Source: Tethya wilhelma | Lineage: Eukaryota; Porifera; Demospongiae; Tethyida; Tethyidae | Direction of reading: 5' to 3' | Assembly (NCBI GenBank): GCA_964030475.1 | Contig: CAXIPT010000001.1 | Span: 25,947,741 to 26,011,740, forward strand | Length of the DNA: 64,000 nt | Shown: piece by piece, positions 58,509 to 64,000 of the stretch | Layout: each line of letters opens with the position of its first letter | How positions within the stretch are numbered: the first letter of the stretch is position 1 | Made by a program: the position numbers and the translations under genes | The notes under the pieces: model-generated | Databases searched by the model: none | What the model saw: only the letters and a program-made list of their open reading frames with translations | What the model was told of the DNA's origin: nothing

Positions 58509-58579
58509 CTGAGAATTAAGGAGGCTTCTTTCATCTTTATACTCTAATAATTGATTTAATATTGATGAAGAAGAGAATG

Positions 58580-58670
58580 AAAAAAATTCGTCAGTCCCGA
58601 ATCCCCGACCTCGGACCTATAGGTTGAAGACTTCTCACGCAAACCACTGTTCCAGAGTGTCCTTCGCTTA
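58580..58670 (-). repeat. Second tRNA-like SINE head
   Basis: In minus sense, CTCTGGAACAGTGGTTTGCG and GGTCGGGGATTCGGGACTG resemble diverged A and B boxes. It lies about 70 bp from the SINE at 58260-58508. Confidence 0.4.
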
Positions 58671-60206
58671 CGTAATGTCAAGAATAGCCTTTTTTTAACT
58701 TAACTTATTTCTGATTCGCCGCCGCGCATGTGTTGATGGAGACCCCTTTACCATATTTTCGAGTGTCTCTATCGTGATAATAATGCAAATACAAAATTAT
58801 TGTCCGTCTATGGCTCGGCCGCTCCTCTTGTCGGAGTTACAATTACACTGAGTGCTGATTGCTGGTAGCTATTTATGATCATTCTGCAATACAGCGAGCA
58901 GGCTAGTAACTCTCACCTCTAGATAACGCAACCATGCCAACGAGCACTCGTGACATTAATTGGTAAAGGTCATCAAATGACTGCTACTATACTTCCACAA
59001 ATTTTTGGCATAGCATGCGCGCTATTAAAAGTGCTCGGCAATAATGGTATGAATCCTAGTCTTGTTACAGTACTACTGGTCATTAATAATTACTGTGAAC
59101 CATTAATTTTCTATAATATTATTCAAGATTGAGTCATACACTTACGTACTTACTCGCTTGTAATCTCCGACTTTGATGCAAATGTAAAACCATCATAGTG
59201 TTAAACATTAAGTTTTAAACTACCATAATATTATTATATATTTTCTAGTGCCATTATAGGCAGTTCAAAACGGGTTTGACATTTTTGCTCTCTGTGTACA
59301 TTAGAGCATAATGTTAAATCAGAGAACTATAGCAATATTTTAAATGTCACATGTACAATGTAGATTATCAATGTACATAAATCATTTAATTGTGGCCGTA
59401 TTGTACAACCTTTGCATATACCACATCCAATACCAGTACATACATACATACACTATCATTGTATTGCATGTGTGTACACCAATAGCATACAGTTATTGTC
59501 TCACCTGTCAAAGTGCTCATTCTCATCTCTCAAGGGACCATCCAGGATGCCTTACCTCATCTCTTACTTCTTCTTCTTCCTCTTCTTGGTGGGAGGATAG
59601 TCAATGGATTGCCTTACCTGAGGACAGCTGCATGCCTGGGTATCTTCGACCGAAGTCTTAATTTACTTCTTATGTTAGCATAATTATTATGTGGTTACCA
59701 GGTAGTGTATTAAAGAGACCATAGTGTGTCTTCAATAGCTACATGACTCGGCCCAGTACACCCAGACTATGTATGCATTAGAACAAGGTCTGTGTTCCAT
59801 AACTCATAGTGATACCATTTTACAGTGTAATAGTTAACACATAATATGAGCTGAAAAGAGTTCACAAAATGTTATCTGTCATTATTTATTGCTATCTAAG
59901 TATTGGACTCACATATTCTCTTCAGCTATATAAATTTGTCAGTCAGTGTGTTCTTATTTTGTTGTGCTCTTCCTCTGGTCCCTATTAAAAGTCTTTTGTT
60001 CCTCTTCTTTTTCTTGCTTTTCTTTTCCTTTCTGCTGGCTGCAAGGCTGCATGTCAACTCTTTTGAGGTTAGTAATTTTCTTACACTTTAGTTTGAACCC
60101 TTACTTGGTTTGTGTTTCCGCCTAAAAAATCAATTAATTAAAGAGTCGTGCCTGCTTGATTAATTAAATTAATGTCAATTATTCCAACTTGCAAAACTTT
60201 GTGCAT

Positions 60207-60220
60207 GTGCGCATGCGCAG
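60207..60220. promoter_or_regulatory. NRF-1-like palindrome upstream of the 60.4 kb signal exon
   Basis: TGTGCGCATGCGCAG about 225 bp before the ATG at 60444. Confidence 0.4.
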
Positions 60221-60443
60221 ATTAGGCATGGGTCGTCGTTTTTAAATGCTACACACTGTGGCCACTTCAATGTGTATGACGTCATCGTGATAGATCACGC
60301 ATGTGTGTTGAAAGCTAACTTCTAGCCACTGAAAAGAAAAAAGAAGTTAGGCAGCTTTCTATACACTCAAATCGCTTGATCGCAAACTCAAGAACCTAAA
60401 ACTGAGAAGATCGATTGCTGAACTACACCCAACCTTCGCGGAG

Positions 60444-60528
60444 ATGACTTTTGGCGGGGTGAAACGGGCCGTACAGCTGTTCCTAGTGGCCTGTGTAGCA
60501 GTGAGTCTCGGAGCAGCTCAAAGTGGAA
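60444..60528 (+). CDS. Orphan signal-peptide exon, paralog of receptor E exon 1
   Basis: MTFGGVKRAVQLFLVACVAV.. then SLGAAQSG, 85 bp with a phase-1 donor (GGAA|GTAAGT), the same length and phase as 52438-52522, with which it shares AVQLFLV and VAVSLGAAQS. No Calx-beta or Ig exon follows before the ankyrin exons at 61230, so the gene is incomplete here. Confidence 0.55.
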
Positions 60529-61229
60529 GTAAGTATCAGGGCAACGCTGTTTATAAAGTCAAGCGCTACAAGATTGGCCGTTTAGATTACAAAAATGAAA
60601 AACAGAATTTGTTGGGAATACGAAAAGCATAAGTTGGTTGCTCTACTCTGAAGTATATGGGAGAGATTTTATATGAAATTTTATGTGCACTGATCAGGGC
60701 TGGTCCAATATATGTGGTGGTTATCATAACAGGTCAAGAATTTCAGGATAGCCACCCCAGTGTGACATTTGGCATTTATTTTCAGGTTGATTGCAATGTC
60801 TTGGATAAAAAATCAATGGGGGCTGAGCCCCCCTTGTAAATGTTACAAATATTTGGTAAAGATCGTCTTATCTCGAGTGCCAAATACAAAGTTTTTTTAT
60901 AGCACAATAATAGCTAGGGAACTTTAACTTGTCGAAAACCAATCTGGACTCTTGTAACTTAGCTGTAAATTTTCTAACATTAATAAGCGGGGCTAGTGTT
61001 TGGGATCGGTAAGTTTGCACGTGCATGTGCATGCATGTGCTAAAAGCACCGGAAAGGGGCGTGTAAAGGGTGGAGCAGGAAGAGGTGTGGCTAGTTCAGC
61101 CCCCCTACCCCAAAACATCTTCCTACGCCACTGTAATTATGTAAGTATACACTATCTAGTTGAGTGTACATGTGCCGAGGCTTGTGCAACACTGGTGTCT
61201 TCATATTATGTTGTGTTCTCATTCCACAG
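60529..61229. other. Interval without supported exons
   Basis: Lies between the orphan signal exon and the ankyrin exons. Contains plain A/T-rich sequence and a short GTGCATGCATGTGC-type repeat near 61020. Confidence 0.4.
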
Positions 61230-62090
61230 AATGGTGGCACTCCTCTTTGGGCTGCATCTTATTATGGTAGAACAGATGTGGCAAGACTGCTCATTGACCA
61301 TGGAGCCAATGTCAATCAACAGTGCAAATTGAGTGTATATATTATAATTATATATACATCCCTTCATTCTTGCATGCCTACGATTCCTCTATAGTTGTAT
61401 AATAATACATCTGTACCATACTTGTATAGAATGACGTTTATAACTATCCTCTTACTGATGCAAGTGCAGGAGAACATCTGGACACTGTGAAACTGTTAAT
61501 AGAGAGAGGTGCAAAGATCAATGCCCAAAACAAGGTAACTATACAGTGCAACCACATAAGAGACCAAAATTCTTAAAAATCTTTGAAAAGACAGAAGTGC
61601 CTGAAATCAATAAATTTGTCACTAACGAGCAGAATTTGGGTGTTTTGAAGTGTTTTTGAAAATCAAAATTTCACCATAATTATCACTGCAGTTATTTTGT
61701 GAAGCCATAAATCTACAGAATTTTGCAAAAATGCTCTAAAATGTTCTTTTAGCTTACAAAATGCAACTGTTTGGACAAATGCCAAGGGCAAACTTGGTAC
61801 AATGCTAAGGCATTTCTTTGTCTATTGACAGATCAAATTTGGGACCTTAACTCACTGTGGAAGCTATATTTTCTATATGGTCACTATTTCCTGTAGTGGT
61901 AGCTCATCCATAGCAGTTGTTTTTGGGAGTGTTCAGTTTTGAACTGGTTTACTCATTGTCAAGAATTGCACATTTGTTCCATTCACTACAGGGTGGTGCC
62001 ACTCCCCTCTATGCTGCTAGTCAGAATGGACACAAGGACATAGTTCAGGTTCTGTTGAATCATGGAGCTGAAGTGGACCTCCCAAGCAAG
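61230..62090 (+). CDS. Ankyrin-repeat gene fragment (three repeat exons)
   Basis: Three exons each encode one ankyrin repeat in phase 0: 61230-61328 (NGGTPLWAASYYGRTDVARL..), 61430-61534 (PLTDASAGEHLDTVKLLIER..) and 61992-62090 (GGATPLYAASQNGHKDIVQV..). One-repeat-per-exon organisation is typical of large invertebrate ankyrin arrays. The first exon is followed by TTGAGT where a GT donor is expected, so splicing there is damaged. The second repeat has lost the usual T-P-L-H/Y-x-A core pattern. No start or end of the gene is visible. It may be a decaying copy of a longer gene. Confidence 0.65.
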
Positions 62091-64000
62091 GTGATTGGAA
62101 GATTAATAATTATAATTTCCCATTCCTCAATACTGTGTGCTCATGCATGGACCTGCTAACATCATAGATAATATATTACACACCCGGGATTGGCAACTAA
62201 ATTAATATCATTAGCGCGTCCACTCCGACAAACTTCCGGTTTCCTTTGAAAAAAAGCGCGCGCGTTTAGCAGCTGGCAGCTGCTGTGTAGTACTATGCAA
62301 ACTCAGTGGTACTTGAGACAAAGTGTTTTTACCACAAATTGGTTGTTGCAGGAAGTGATAAATGTTCCACTGTACATTGTAACATTTGTAATTGCAGCTG
62401 CTATATCATTCTAAATATCCTATTTATTCAGTGTTGCTTAAACAAAATGAATAACATGTAAAACTATAGGTTCAACCTCAAGTACAAGCATGGTACAACA
62501 CATTGCAGTGTGCATGCACATAATGATATTGAACTTCTTCAAGTCCGGAATGGCATGATTGAAGACAGTGGTTTTTGATTGGTTCTGAGTCGGAATGGCA
62601 TGATTGAAGACAGTGGTTTTTGATTGGTTCTGAGTCGGCAGCCAATGTGCACTTCAAGTTCTGTCACAAAGCAAAAACAAAGCCTTGTCAGTGGTCGATG
62701 AGAAGTTACATGCCATGGATGAGGTACACCACATGTCATTAGCTTGGAACAAAGATCATTAACTGTTAGAGTATCACTCCTTGTGTACACCGAGAGTGGC
62801 AAATACACAGTCAGTTTCAGGGGAATTTACAGCGGCTGGCAGTGCGGAGATGATCCACATAGTACCTCAGTAGCATGATACCTAAACACAAATAATATTA
62901 CTAGCATCATTGTAGTACACAACACCTCTATAGTAGCAGACAGCACATCTTAAATCATGCATACAGCATTGCTATGAAACATTAAACAACCATAAGTGAG
63001 TATATGGCACATTATATGACACTATACACTGCTTTTACTGTACTTTCACTGTACTTTCACTGTACTGTTGTAAATGCTGTCTCATAAATGTCTCCCTCAT
63101 GCAAAACTTCATTATCTTGGGATACTAAACTGGAAAAAAAAATGTTAAAAGCTTGATGGACTGAGACTGAGCAGATAGACCCCCCACAAAAAATCATACT
63201 TCCATAGCAACTGTTACCAGGTATAATGGAGCATTAACTTGCTTTTCTTAAGTACTGTAAAATACTGCTTCATGAATGTCTAGCTCATGCAAAACTTCAT
63301 TATAGTGAGGTACTAAAAGCACTAAGTAAATGCTAAATACTCAACAGACTGAGCAGATAGACCCCCCACAAAAATTTTTACTACCGTAGCAACGCTAATT
63401 ACTGTTCAACAAAACGGCATTTATCTTCCAAGTATAGTAAGCACAAGTGTTTATACACGCTAGTATTGTGTATCACTGTACCTGTTTAGCTCCTACTACG
63501 TTCGTGGTCGACTAAACACACTACTCTTGTCTCAAGTGGCTCACTTTACCACATGGCCGCTTCCTTTGGCTTTAACCTGCTTCGCTGATAGACCCCACCC
63601 GCCCAACCAATAACGAATATTACAACTACAACGTCCGGCACTGACCTGAGGATCAGTTATATTTGGTAGCTGGTGGTGGAGCCATGAGCATATTTATTTA
63701 TAATTATTATCACTAATAATTGTATAATTGAATTATATAGCTGCGGTAATACCCCCTGCATGTGTAGAGGTATCCTTTGATTGTATTAGGCCTAATGACC
63801 TCCCAGGCTGTAGCCTACATTTTCCATGAGGCAATTTTGTACTGGGTGGAGGCTACACGCCTCCCTTAATTTCTTCTTATAGATACTGAGTCCTGCCCCT
63901 GCGTTAATTGTTCCTACTGTGGGTACACGCATACCGACGCATCGGTGTGATGGGGGGAGACCCCACCACATACAATTATCACCAAGTCAGACGAGGTGAT
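62091..64000. other. Terminal interval without genes
   Basis: No exon could be supported. Two related ~110 bp segments occur at about 63060-63190 and 63255-63370 (shared CTCATGCAAAACTTCATTAT and GAGCAGATAGACCCCCCACA). The last ~250 bp has a GTGGAGGCTACACGCCTCC inverted repeat. Confidence 0.45.
62547..62636 (+). repeat. Two tandem 45 bp units
   Basis: CGGAATGGCATGATTGAAGA followed by CAGTGGTTTTTGATTGGTTC and TGAGT is present twice in tandem. Confidence 0.9.

Larger units (their letters stand above)
57467..60443. other. Gene-free interval with SINEs and A-rich repeats
   Basis: Apart from the repeats listed, no exon could be supported. A possible minus-strand coding end (DYPPTKKRKKKK-stop near 59600) lacks any upstream support. 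Confidence 0.45.

Noticed and set aside
59540..59660. Minus-strand C-terminus DYPPTKKRKKKK-stop with donor-like GTAAGGCA copies
   Set aside because: Low-complexity Lys/Arg run; no upstream exon found.
1..64000. CRISPR array, bacterial operon or origin
   Set aside because: No regularly spaced direct repeats with unique spacers and no prokaryotic genes; the window is plainly a spliced animal genome.

Overview
This is a window of an animal genome with spliced genes, (CA)n and (CT)n microsatellites, many small fold-back elements and decayed transposons. The content points to a sponge, most likely a demosponge: tandem single-pass receptors built from Ig, Calx-beta and fibronectin type III (FN3) exons, small death-domain and ankyrin genes, and short to medium introns. 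That is an inference from gene style; no species marker was seen. The sequence carries ten isolated single n bases (2107, 2850, 9404, 15647, 16017, 18490, 20376, 36190, 37089, 57827). Several look like unresolved joins, so long-range order should be treated with care.

Layout. 1-1430: 3' end of a minus-strand retrotransposon with a poly(A) tail. 1741-10591 (+): an intact 19-exon receptor (here called C), Ig/Calx-beta/FN3, with an ITIM-like tail. 11636-14715 (+): receptor D (Ig, EGF, a Cys-rich Ig-like domain), tail exon missing. 16018-17150: inverted copy of the first two exons of the phosphatase gene at 46 kb. 17998-19194 (+): an orphan signal-peptide exon and a death-domain gene. 20200-30603 (-): a tandem array of receptors, namely a truncated copy A, a complete 14-exon copy B with six YxxV/I motifs, and a decayed copy. 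31928-32768 (-): an orphan piece of eIF3c. 33.6-41.6 kb: gene-poor and repeat-rich, with a tyrosine-recombinase relic. 41677-46003: housekeeping pair LRRC49 (-) and KGD4/MRPS36 (+), head to head with 81 bp between start codons. 46234-52074 (+): receptor-type protein tyrosine phosphatase with a mucin-like ectodomain, an active D1 and a dead D2. 52438-57466 (+): receptors E and F with Calx-beta and Ig domains that lack canonical cysteines. 57.5-64 kb: SINEs, an orphan signal exon and ankyrin-repeat exons.

How the genes may work together (inference). Receptors C and B share a cytoplasmic tail with ITIM-type tyrosine motifs, while D, E and F look tail-less or tyrosine-free. A CD45-like phosphatase lies in the same block, and a death-domain protein is nearby. 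This is the layout expected for a self/non-self or innate-immune recognition locus, with activating, inhibitory and decoy receptor forms made by exon shuffling of phase-1 exons. No expression or polymorphism data can be seen here, so this remains a hypothesis.
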